A DNA stretch of 48,652 bases from an uncultured bacterium. Lineage in GTDB: Bacteria; Muiribacteriota; Ozemobacteria; Ozemobacterales; Ozemobacteraceae. Position 1 is the stretch's first letter. Every line of letters begins with the position of its first letter. The position numbers and the translations under genes were made by a program. Positions 1-7,498 of the stretch are shown in pieces. The notes under the pieces are model-generated. The model was not told the DNA's origin. It did no database searches and worked only from the letters and a program-made list of their open reading frames with translations. The stretch is from contig CALEDQ010000026.1 in NCBI GenBank assembly GCA_937949615.1, positions 1 to 48,652 of the forward strand, read 5' to 3'.

Positions 1-753
1 GAATTTTACTGCTTCATCACTTATCGGCTTGACCAATTTTCTCAGACCACCGCTAATGATAACTTGAAAAACGCCTTAATTGAACGAAGTCGGGTAATTG
101 CGGGTGCTGCTGAAAAACTGGAGCAATTAAAGAAGCATCTTTTTGCAGAAATTGCCCATGAGAAAGCAAATGGGAGTGTATTGAAAAACACGTTGATTTA
201 CGCCGCGCCGGGAAGTCACAGAGATGTCATAAAGATGATTTCGGGTTTGGGCGTAAGATGTCATGAGTTTGTACATGGGGTTTCTGTTTCAGAAAGAGAA
301 GAATTGTTGGCTCGCTTTTCAAAGGGTGAAATTCAAGTCCTTGTGGCAATTAAATGTCTGGACGAGGGTGTTGATGTGCCAGCCACAGAAAGAGCCTATT
401 TCTTGGCAAGTACAACAAACCCCAAGGAGTTCATTCAGAGGCGTGGTAGGGTTTTGCGGAAGTGTGTGGGCAAGGAAAAGGCCAAAATAATAGATTTCAT
501 TGTTTTGCCGGATTTGGAAGCCGGTTCATTAGGTAATGATAGCGCTATGTCCTTGTTGAAGAGGGAAATTGCACGTTTTGGTGAGTTTGCAAGAGAATCA
601 TTGAATATGTTTGCGGCAAGAAAAGAGGTTTTTGACACTCTTAATCAGTTAGGAGTTGTAGATTTGCTTGACAAAGAACCTTGGGAGATCTACGGCGCCG
701 CTCGGACTAATGATGTCGAAGAATCTGAAATAATGCTAGGTGTAGAAAGTTGA
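1..753 (+). CDS. SF2 (DEAD/DEAH) helicase, C-terminal part; Dnd-type restriction helicase candidate (5' end outside window)
   Basis: The frame is open from the first base, so this is the 3' part of a longer gene; the TTG at 64 is merely the first possible start inside the window. The visible protein holds a RecA-like helicase C domain: motif IV (TLIYA), motif V (CLDEGVDVP) and motif VI (QRRGRVLR, arginine fingers). Such SF2 enzymes translocate on nucleic acid using ATP. The gene leads a tight plus-strand operon with a DndD-like ATPase and a dnd-associated-4-like protein. DEAD-type helicases are known as restriction components beside DNA phosphorothioation genes, so that role is likely but inferred. 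The Walker A and DExH motifs would lie upstream of the window. Base composition is AT-richer than the genes after 6.2 kb. Alternatives are a restriction-enzyme R subunit or another defence helicase. Confidence 0.85.
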   Translation, partial: EFYCFITYRLDQFSQTTANDNLKNALIERSRVIAGAAEKLEQLKKHLFAEIAHEKANGSVLKNTLIYAAPGSHRDVIKMISGLGVRCHEFVHGVSVSEREELLARFSKGEIQVLVAIKCLDEGVDVPATERAYFLASTTNPKEFIQRRGRVLRKCVGKEKAKIIDFIVLPDLEAGSLGNDSAMSLLKREIARFGEFARESLNMFAARKEVFDTLNQLGVVDLLDKEPWEIYGAARTNDVEESEIMLGVES

Positions 754-764
754 GAGTATTTTGA

Positions 765-938
765 ATGAGTAAAGTTAATCAACTAATTATTGCAAAACTA
801 GATAAGTATGATGAGACCACATCTGTTATTGGTAAAAAAGCTCTTGAACTTGCAGAAAGATACACTGAACAGGCAATTTCTGAGCAGTTAGAAAGTTTTG
901 TTCGAAGAATTGTAAGGAAAAATGAAGATGAAGTTTGA
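765..938 (+). CDS. small hypothetical protein (57 aa) between helicase and DndD-like genes
   Basis: An ATG at 765 opens a 57-codon frame ending in TGA at 936-938. It starts 11 bases after the helicase stop and overlaps the start of the next gene by about 10-17 bases, which fits translational coupling. The product is charged and probably helical, with Leu/Ile spaced through it and a basic stretch (FVRRIVRKNEDE) at the end. No Cys pair, membrane segment or signal peptide is visible. I do not recognise a family. Its place in the operon suggests a small accessory subunit or regulator of the neighbouring modification/defence proteins. Without this gene there would be a 170-base gap in an otherwise packed operon, which favours it being real. 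Confidence 0.55.
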   Translation: MSKVNQLIIAKLDKYDETTSVIGKKALELAERYTEQAISEQLESFVRRIVRKNEDEV

Positions 939-2964
939 AAAAATTACATTAAAAAATTTCCGTCAATTTCGCGGAGTTCAAGTCATTGATTTTTCTTGTG
1001 ATGACCCGAACAGAAACGTTTCAGTAGTTTTTGGCGAGAATGGTCGAGGCAAAACTGGAATTTTCAGGGCAATCATGTTTGGTTTGTATGGTGATTGGTT
1101 TTTGTCTCAAGATCAACTAATCGATAAAAACGAGCTGAATTTGGTTAACTTAGTAGAGCTTCAGAAATCATCCTCTAATAAACCAGTAGAATGCTATGTT
1201 GAGATAGAGTTCTTGCATAATAACATGAAATACGTTCTAAAAAGGGAAAAGATGGCTATGCTAGACAAGGGAAAAGCATATGAAGAAGATGGCGCCGTTT
1301 GTCTTACACGGTTTGACTCTTCTGGCAATGCCAAAATTATCCCTCAGAAAGAAATTCCCGAGATCGTAGATTCTATCTTAGACAAAAGGGTTAGAGAATA
1401 TTTTCTGTTTGACGGTGAAAAAATTGAAAAGCTTACGAGAGCCACTCCTGAGCAAAGGAAGGAAATTGGCAAGGGTATTAGGAATCTGTTGAATATAGAT
1501 TCACTCGAAAAAGCAAAGAAAGCACTCGGTATTTTAGAAAAGAGGCTATCTAAAGAGGTTATCTCAAGCGTTTCGGGTGAAATTGCCAAATTGTTAAACC
1601 AAATAAATTTTCTGAAGGAAGAGCAAGAACGTAACGATTCAGAGATCAAAAATATTCAGGATGAGATTTCCCATGCAGAGGCCGAAAAGTTAAAAATCGA
1701 TAAGGAACTAGAATCTATCAAAGGTATTCTAGGGCTACTTAGAGAGCGAAAAGATCTGGAGTCTCTCATAGAACGGGAAGAAGTTGAGCTATCAAATTTA
1801 CTAAGCCAAATTAAGTCTAAGGTTGGTGTTACTTCTCTGTTGTTAGTAAAGGGGCTTTTGAGGGATATTTTTGAGCAAATAGATCAAAAGAAAAAGAAGG
1901 GTGAGATCCCATCAGAGATACGCAAAGACTTGATTGACAAGCTAATAGAGCTTGGGACTTGTATATGTGGAAGGCCTTTGGTGCCAGGTTCAGAATGTTT
2001 TGATCAGATCGTATTTTTCAAAAACAAAGCCAACGACCTAGAAGTAGAAAGCTCCATATTGGAACTTTGGCGGCACCTAAGTACTGTGAATTCAAAGATT
2101 CCGGATGTGGATGCCGAAGCTTTATTTTTGTTACAGAAATTTGGAACAAGAAAGAATGAATTGGAAAAAGCCAGAAAGAGCTTGGAAAAAATTGCGAGCC
2201 AAATAGGTGATTCTGAAAGGCCAGATGCGCATAACTTAGAGGGGATGCGACAGACAATTCAAGCAAAGATAGCAAAGTTAGATTTGAAATTGGAAGCAAA
2301 GAGAAATGAGAACCTCTCTATAAAGACTCAAATAGAGGCATTGGGACAACAAAAAAAAGAAAAACAGCGATTGGAAGGGGTTCAAAATGAGAAGGTACGA
2401 AGGGCAGATGCTGTTTCTGCCTGTCGAGAAGCCATGGATGAAATCTATAATGATTTTACCTTGGAGATCAAAAATGTCATTGGTAGGAGCGCAACTGAAT
2501 TCTTTAAAGAGCTTATTGATGATGAGGGCAGGTCGAATTTTTCTGGAATAGTTGTTAATCAGGATTATTCTCTCCAAATCCTAGACCAGTGGCAAAGACC
2601 TTTTTTGGCTAATATTTCTGCTGGTCAGCGACAGATAATGTCAATTTCTTTTATTTCTGCATTGGCAAAGGTTGCAAGTGGAGGTGATCTTTGGGAAATG
2701 CCTCTATTTATGGATACGCCCTTTGGTAGACTATCATATTCGCACAGAAGAAATTTGATCGAAAAGTTGCCTGGCTACGCGTCGCAATGGATACTTCTTG
2801 CTACTGATACTGAATTCAGGAAGCCTGAAGCACGTTTTCTTTACAAGGCAAATAAAATGAACAGGACATACCACCTTAAAGCAATAGGGCCTGGCGAGAC
2901 CGAGATTGTTGAATTGTCCGAACAAGAGATGTTTAGTCTATTGCAAGACTATGATGGAGAGTAG
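928..2964 (+). CDS. dndD: DndD-like SMC/ABC ATPase (DNA phosphorothioation-type)
   Basis: A protein of about 678 residues with RecF/SMC/Rad50-like architecture. Near residue 40 is a Walker A loop (GENGRGKT). Two long coiled-coil stretches (about 200-300 and 400-480) flank a central cysteine motif (CICGRPL) reminiscent of a Rad50 zinc hook. The C-terminal head carries an ABC signature (SAGQRQIMS) and a Walker B followed by DTPFGRLS, a pattern typical of DndD. In Dnd systems DndD hydrolyses ATP and is needed for sulfur incorporation into the DNA backbone together with DndC and DndE. I placed the start at ATG 928 because AAGGA at 914-918 is 9 bases away; ATG 922 is only 3 bases from it but remains possible. 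The next gene begins 3 bases after the stop. DndA, DndC and DndE homologues are not in the window. A generic AAA defence ATPase is the alternative. Confidence 0.8.
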   Translation: MKFEKITLKNFRQFRGVQVIDFSCDDPNRNVSVVFGENGRGKTGIFRAIMFGLYGDWFLSQDQLIDKNELNLVNLVELQKSSSNKPVECYVEIEFLHNNMKYVLKREKMAMLDKGKAYEEDGAVCLTRFDSSGNAKIIPQKEIPEIVDSILDKRVREYFLFDGEKIEKLTRATPEQRKEIGKGIRNLLNIDSLEKAKKALGILEKRLSKEVISSVSGEIAKLLNQINFLKEEQERNDSEIKNIQDEISHAEAEKLKIDKELESIKGILGLLRERKDLESLIEREEVELSNLLSQIKSKVGVTSLLLVKGLLRDIFEQIDQKKKKGEIPSEIRKDLIDKLIELGTCICGRPLVPGSECFDQIVFFKNKANDLEVESSILELWRHLSTVNSKIPDVDAEALFLLQKFGTRKNELEKARKSLEKIASQIGDSERPDAHNLEGMRQTIQAKIAKLDLKLEAKRNENLSIKTQIEALGQQKKEKQRLEGVQNEKVRRADAVSACREAMDEIYNDFTLEIKNVIGRSATEFFKELIDDEGRSNFSGIVVNQDYSLQILDQWQRPFLANISAGQRQIMSISFISALAKVASGGDLWEMPLFMDTPFGRLSYSHRRNLIEKLPGYASQWILLATDTEFRKPEARFLYKANKMNRTYHLKAIGPGETEIVELSEQEMFSLLQDYDGE

Positions 2965-2967
2965 CTT

Positions 2968-3411
2968 ATGAAAATGGCGGCAGATATCAGGGTTAGAACC
3001 GAAAAGAAGTATAAAGTCTTATATAACGACCTAAGTGATTATGGAATGGGCGATAATCATGAGATTTTTTTTCTTTGTGCATGTCTTGGCTTTAAGGCCG
3101 GGAAGACGAAACCTCTTGGAAGTAATGGCGATGATAGGTTTTGGTCTAAAACAATTGAAAGCTACGAGTATGCTACCTACTACGCAATGATGGTTAAGGA
3201 AAACGACCATAATTTTTCATCAATATTAGAAGACCGAACCGTACTAAACAAGGTTGAAGAGTATGCCAATGCTGGGATTGAAATTTTAATTTCTGATTTT
3301 TTGGCAGATTATCTTGACCAAGGAGAATCTGCTGAGCCAAGAATTGATAAATCTGTTGCAAAAGAGTTGCCCAAGCATTTATTGTATTCGGTCTATTCTA
3401 GAAAAGATTGA
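2968..3411 (+). CDS. dnd system-associated protein 4-like small protein
   Basis: A 147-residue soluble protein with no signal or membrane segment. The pattern FFLCACLGFKAGKTKPL near residue 35, a central acidic helix, and VEEYANAGIEILISDF near residue 95 match my memory of the dnd system-associated protein 4 family (TIGR04062), whose members occur only near dnd operons. Their biochemical role is not known to me. GGAGAG at 2956-2961, just before ATG 2968, can serve as ribosome binding site, and the spacing of 3 bases from the DndD-like stop implies co-transcription. The assignment rests on recalled motif order and on context, not on a search. If correct, it is the most specific link of this operon to phosphorothioation-type DNA modification. 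Confidence 0.65.
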   Translation: MKMAADIRVRTEKKYKVLYNDLSDYGMGDNHEIFFLCACLGFKAGKTKPLGSNGDDRFWSKTIESYEYATYYAMMVKENDHNFSSILEDRTVLNKVEEYANAGIEILISDFLADYLDQGESAEPRIDKSVAKELPKHLLYSVYSRKD

Positions 3412-3423
3412 AACGCTTACTTA

Positions 3424-4770
3424 ATGGCTAAAATTCTGCTCGTTGAACCTGGTTATTGCAATAAATATCCTCCTCTTGGACTGATGAAAATATCTTCATA
3501 CCACAAGATTCGTGGTGATTCTGTGACGTTTGTAAAGGGGAAAAGCCTTCCATTGGCGAAGGAAAGATGGGACAGGATCTATGTAAGTACGCTTTTTACA
3601 TTTTATTGGTCTCAAACCGTTGATACAATAAATTTTTATAAGAATTCAGTCCCTTCCTATTCCGATGTTTGGGTAGGCGGAGTTCTTGCAACATTAATGG
3701 AAAAGCAACTTCATGAGGTAACTGGCGCAAGAATATTTGCTGGCCTTCTTAATTCTCCTGGTGATCTTGGATTTAAAGATCAAATTGTTGTTGACCAGCT
3801 TGTGCCTGATTATTCAATAATTGCGGAAACAGACCATAAATATTCTTTAGATGATGCCTATATCGGTTATGCCACAAGAGGTTGTCCAAATAGATGTGGA
3901 TTTTGTGCTGTTTCTAGGCTTGAACCTGATTTCCTGCATTATTTGCCATTGAAAAAGCAGGTTCAGGGAATAGAGGAAATGTATGGACCTAAGCAAAATT
4001 TAATATTGTTAGATAATAATGTGCTGGCTTCAGATAACTTTGAGCAGATAATTGAAGATATTATCGATCTCGGATTTGGGAGAGGGGCAAAACTCGGTTT
4101 GAAAATGAGAAGGGTCGATTTCAATCAGGGGATTGATGGCCGTTTGTTAAATCAAGAGAAGATGAAATTGCTTGCGAAGATTGCACTTCGCCCCTTGAGA
4201 ATTGCGTTTGACCACATTTCAATGAAGGATCAATATATCCACAACATTCGTCTTGCTAGCGAGTATGGGATTTTACACTTGTCGAATTATGTTCTTTTTA
4301 ATTATAAAGATACTCCAGAGGACTTTTATCAAAGGCTTAGAATTAATTGTGAGTTGAATGAAGAGTTGGGGACAAAAATATATTCGTTTCCGATGAAATT
4401 TGTGCCGCTAGATGCAAAAGATCGCAGTTACATTGGCGAGAACTGGCACTGGAAACTATTAAGAGGAGTTCAGTGTATTCTTCTTGTCACCAGGGGGTTG
4501 GTGAGCCCGAAACTTGAATTTTTTGAGGCTGCATTTGGTAGGACGCCTGAGGAGTTTGTTCAAATTGCCTTAATGCCTGAAAAGTATATCATTCAGCGGG
4601 AGCTACACAAAAATAATGGTGCAGCTGAATGGCTTGAGCTCTACAAAAAGATGAAACCTGGGCAAATTGATGATTTTCTGAATATCGCGACCCACAATAC
4701 CATTTCAAAAGAAAGCCTTATGGGTGTAAAATCCACGAATTTGAGAAGGTTCCTGAAGCATTACATCTAA
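3424..4770 (+). CDS. radical SAM protein with B12-binding-like N-terminal region, in defence operon
   Basis: The 448-residue product has the radical SAM cluster motif C-x3-C-x2-C (RGCPNRCGFCAVS) near residue 155, which binds the 4Fe-4S cluster that cleaves S-adenosylmethionine. The first 120 residues (ILLVEPGYCNKYPPLGLMKISSY) resemble the cobalamin-binding-like domain that precedes many radical SAM domains, but a B12-binding DxHxxG motif is not evident. A strand-helix core follows (LILLDNNVL, IDGRLLN, LRIAFDH), as in a radical SAM barrel. The C-terminal 120 residues are not recognised. It starts 12 bases after the dnd-associated-like gene and is the last gene of this operon. Radical SAM enzymes are not core Dnd components, so its position suggests an extra chemical step such as methylation, methylthiolation or sulfur insertion. 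The substrate is unknown. Confidence 0.8.
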   Translation: MAKILLVEPGYCNKYPPLGLMKISSYHKIRGDSVTFVKGKSLPLAKERWDRIYVSTLFTFYWSQTVDTINFYKNSVPSYSDVWVGGVLATLMEKQLHEVTGARIFAGLLNSPGDLGFKDQIVVDQLVPDYSIIAETDHKYSLDDAYIGYATRGCPNRCGFCAVSRLEPDFLHYLPLKKQVQGIEEMYGPKQNLILLDNNVLASDNFEQIIEDIIDLGFGRGAKLGLKMRRVDFNQGIDGRLLNQEKMKLLAKIALRPLRIAFDHISMKDQYIHNIRLASEYGILHLSNYVLFNYKDTPEDFYQRLRINCELNEELGTKIYSFPMKFVPLDAKDRSYIGENWHWKLLRGVQCILLVTRGLVSPKLEFFEAAFGRTPEEFVQIALMPEKYIIQRELHKNNGAAEWLELYKKMKPGQIDDFLNIATHNTISKESLMGVKSTNLRRFLKHYI

Positions 4771-4856
4771 GGATTATGGCAGCGGATCATGTAACTCAAA
4801 GGTTATGGCCATATTCGTTATTGGCTGGTTAATTGACCGGTAAACCGTCAAAAACG

Positions 4857-4954
4857 CTCGCCGTCGATGAAAAAGCCGCTTGGAAAGTGAATGGATTTTG
4901 CTTAAAATAAGCGTTGAAAGTTTTTCTTTCTTGTTTAATTGTCTTGACGGCGAG
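4857..4954. repeat. 9-bp inverted repeat pair in the gap after the defence operon
   Basis: CTCGCCGTC at 4857-4865 and its exact reverse complement GACGGCGAG at 4946-4954 lie about 80 bases apart in the 285-base gap between the radical SAM and RhuM genes. The motif ACCGGT or ACCGG also occurs outside both arms. No transposase frame or convincing gene is seen in this gap. The pair could be a remnant of a mobile element or chance. Confidence 0.25.
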
Positions 4955-5055
4955 GACCGGTCTGACCCTGAATTTTGGGACGTATGGACTGGAAAACAAG
5001 AACGGGGAGTAAATTGGAAAGGGATTTCGGATGAATAGCAAAAGGAAGATAATTC

Positions 5056-6087
5056 ATGAATAAAGAATCAAACCAATCCGAAATCATCCTCTATAAAACC
5101 GAAGATGGCTCCGTTAAAATAGATATCGTTTTCCAAAATGAAACCATCTGGCTGACACAAAAAAAGATGGCCGAACTTTTTGATGTCCAGAGACCGGCTA
5201 TTACAAAGCACCTGAAAAATATCTTTGAAAGCGGTGAGTTGGATGAACAGGTGGTGAGTTCCATTTTGGAACATACCACTCAACACGGTGCTATTGAGGG
5301 TAAAACCCAAACAAAAGAGACTAAATATTATAATCTTGATGCCATTATAGCCGTAGGCTACCGGGTAAACTCCAAACGGGCTACCCAGTTCAGAATCTGG
5401 GCAACGGCAATTCTGAAAGAGTATATCATCAAGGGTTTTGCCATGGATGATGAGCGGCTCAAACAATCCCAACAGTGGGACTATTTTGATGAATGGCTTG
5501 AACGCATTCGCGATATCCGTGCTTCCGAAAAAAGATTTTACCAAAAAATCAGGGATATTTATGCCACCGCAATTGATTATGACAAAACTTCAGAGGCGGC
5601 ACAGCTTTTCTTTAAGAAAGTACAGAATAAAATGCTCTGGGCTATTACGGGTAAAACCGCCGCAGAACTTATTGAATCGCGGAGTAATCCCGACAAGCCA
5701 AACATGGGACTTACCGCATGGCGTGGTTCCATTGTTCGCAAATACGATGTTTCCATAGCCAAAAATTACTTGAATGTGGACGAGATAAAGGATTTAAACG
5801 AGATCGTCACAATGTACCTTGATTATGCTGAACGGCAAGCCAGGAAAAGAAGAACTGTAACCATGGCGGAGTGGTCTGATAAACTGGATGCGTTCCTGAA
5901 GCATAATGAAGAAGATCTGCTCACTCATGCAGGAACGGTAAAAGCGGAAGTAGCTAAAAAGATTGCTGAAGAGCGATATGAGACATTTGATAAAAAAAGG
6001 AAAATAGCTGAAGCAAAAATAGCTGATGAAGAAGATTTGAAGGAACTGGAAGATATTGAGAAAAGGTTACTTGAACATAAAAAATGA
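5056..6087 (+). CDS. rhuM: RhuM family protein
   Basis: A 343-residue protein matching the RhuM family found in Salmonella pathogenicity island 3 and in many accessory regions. Its N-terminus has the typical run IWLTQKKMAELFDVQ (residues about 30-45), which looks like a DNA-binding helix-turn-helix of KilA-N/Bro type. It continues with ITKHLKNIFESGEL, then YYNLDAIIAVGYRVNS and RATQFRIWATAILKEY, all family hallmarks. The C-terminal third is charged and helical. The biochemical function of RhuM proteins is not settled. The gene stands alone, about 285 bases after the radical SAM gene, and ends before a change to GC-richer sequence, so it probably belongs to the same acquired region. The start ATG 5056 is preceded by AAAGGAAG at 5040-5047. 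Confidence 0.92.
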   Translation: MNKESNQSEIILYKTEDGSVKIDIVFQNETIWLTQKKMAELFDVQRPAITKHLKNIFESGELDEQVVSSILEHTTQHGAIEGKTQTKETKYYNLDAIIAVGYRVNSKRATQFRIWATAILKEYIIKGFAMDDERLKQSQQWDYFDEWLERIRDIRASEKRFYQKIRDIYATAIDYDKTSEAAQLFFKKVQNKMLWAITGKTAAELIESRSNPDKPNMGLTAWRGSIVRKYDVSIAKNYLNVDEIKDLNEIVTMYLDYAERQARKRRTVTMAEWSDKLDAFLKHNEEDLLTHAGTVKAEVAKKIAEERYETFDKKRKIAEAKIADEEDLKELEDIEKRLLEHKK

Positions 6088-6206
6088 AAAGATAAACAGT
6101 GTTTATTCGCAGAAAAAGAAACCGCCTCTGCACGTTCTTATTTTCGGTTAGAACTAGCGTTTAAAAGTAAAAGGTTTCCCATTCACCCTGGCATGACAAA
6201 TAAATC

Positions 6207-6235
6207 TTGCAGATTTTTACTGAAAACTGCAGAAT
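6207..6235 (+). promoter_or_regulatory. candidate promoter for the GT4 gene
   Basis: TTGCAG (6207-6212) and CAGAAT (6230-6235) are separated by 17 bases, 28 bases upstream of the likely start at 6263. Both boxes are imperfect matches to the sigma-70 consensus, so this is only a candidate. Confidence 0.3.
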
Positions 6236-6262
6236 TTAAAAAAATACTTTCAGGTGTTCAGT

Positions 6263-7405
6263 ATGAATCAGAAACCGGTTGTCATACTTCTTCCTTACGA
6301 GAGTTGTTCGGGGCTTGAGCTTTTTGGGCTGCGCTTCGCCGGCGATCTGCAGGCGCGCGGCTATCCCGTAAAAATTGCCGCGCCGGCCGGGTCGCTTCTC
6401 GATAAACAGTGTCAGGCCAGAGGGCTTGAATTATGGCCGGTTCCGGCCACGATCAAATATGATCTTAGTATTTACCCTGCGTGTTTCAAGATGTTCAGGC
6501 AGCTTGAACCCTCAGCGGTAGTGGCTTTTCGCACGCAGATGATGTACCCGATGTTTTTTTCCAGATTGTTTTCCAGCGCCGAAACCAGACAGTTTCTTTT
6601 CTATCGCATCGGTGTCGGTAATCTCTGGCGCAAAGACCCGATTCACCGCATTCTTTTCAGGGGCCTGAGCGCTGTAGTCCCGAATGCTGATTACGTTGCC
6701 GGCAAGATCAGAAAATTCTGGGGCATCGACCACGAAAAGGTTGTCTGCATCAAGAGCGGCGTCGATGTGGTCAGATATCACCAGGATGAAGAGCGCCGCC
6801 GGAATCTTCGCCAGAGCCTCGGCATTGGTGAAGACGACCTGGTGATCGGTTCATCCGGTAGAATTCATCCTGAGAAGGGCTCAGAGATACTGTTGCGGGC
6901 GCTTTTTGATGAGAATGGCCCTGGCAGGTCACGCTCTGACGTTCATCTTCTCTACGTCGGGCGCGAATATCAGCCGGGTTATGCTGATTATCTCAAAAAG
7001 CTGGCCGGCGAGCTCGGTGTCGAAAAGAGATTTCATCTGCTTGAATTCCGTAATGATGTCGAAGCTGTTTATTCGGGCCTCGACCTGTTTGCCTTTGCCG
7101 TGACTTCAAACGAAGCCTATGCCTACGTCGTTCTTGAGGCAATGGCTTCGGGGGTGGTGCCGGTTGTGCCCGCTACCGGCGGTATGACCGAGATGTATGA
7201 AGACGGTGTCGAAGGCTTCTTCTTTGAGCATAAAAACAGTGATTCTTTGCGGGCCTGTCTCAAAAAAGCTCTGGAACTGCCGCGTCAGACAATCCAAAAA
7301 ATGGGTAACGCAGCGCGCACGCGCATTGTCGAGCATGCCGAGTGGGGGCGGATGATGGAAAAATATCTGGCCCTTTTCCACAAATGCGGAGTTGCGGGTT
7401 TTTGA
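6263..7405 (+). CDS. GT4-family glycosyltransferase
   Basis: About 380 residues with GT-B fold features: an N-terminal Rossmann-like domain (VVILLPYESCSGLELFGLRFAGDL) and a C-terminal nucleotide-sugar domain with GSSGRIHPEKG, LLYVGRE, and the acidic EX7E-type signature inside AVTSNEAYAYVVLEAMASG, followed by VVPATGGMTEMYEDG. Such enzymes transfer a sugar from an activated donor to lipid, glycan or protein; donor and acceptor cannot be read from the sequence. The frame extends to a GTG at 6254, but ATG 6263 is preferred because CAGG lies 8 bases upstream. The nearby nucleotidyltransferase gene could supply GDP-mannose or a related donor. Composition switches here to the GC-richer style of the rest of the window. 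Confidence 0.9.
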   Translation: MNQKPVVILLPYESCSGLELFGLRFAGDLQARGYPVKIAAPAGSLLDKQCQARGLELWPVPATIKYDLSIYPACFKMFRQLEPSAVVAFRTQMMYPMFFSRLFSSAETRQFLFYRIGVGNLWRKDPIHRILFRGLSAVVPNADYVAGKIRKFWGIDHEKVVCIKSGVDVVRYHQDEERRRNLRQSLGIGEDDLVIGSSGRIHPEKGSEILLRALFDENGPGRSRSDVHLLYVGREYQPGYADYLKKLAGELGVEKRFHLLEFRNDVEAVYSGLDLFAFAVTSNEAYAYVVLEAMASGVVPVVPATGGMTEMYEDGVEGFFFEHKNSDSLRACLKKALELPRQTIQKMGNAARTRIVEHAEWGRMMEKYLALFHKCGVAGF

Positions 7406-7415
7406 TTTAAACGGG

Positions 7416-7444
7416 TTGACTTGGCAGCTGCGCGACTCTAGAAT
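7416..7444 (+). promoter_or_regulatory. sigma-70-type promoter for the nucleotidyltransferase/phosphomutase gene
   Basis: TTGACT (7416-7421) and TAGAAT (7439-7444) are separated by 17 bases, about 55 bases upstream of ATG 7499. GAGGAAAG at 7488-7495 is the ribosome binding site. This is one of the best promoter matches in the window. Confidence 0.75.
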
Positions 7445-7498
7445 GAACCTATCCGGGTTTATATTTCCGGGCAGGAATGGAATGAGTGAGGAAAGAAA

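Noticed and set aside
4829..5041. 70-codon minus-strand frame in the gap before RhuM
   Set aside because: No ribosome binding site, no recognisable domain, and a composition without clear coding character.
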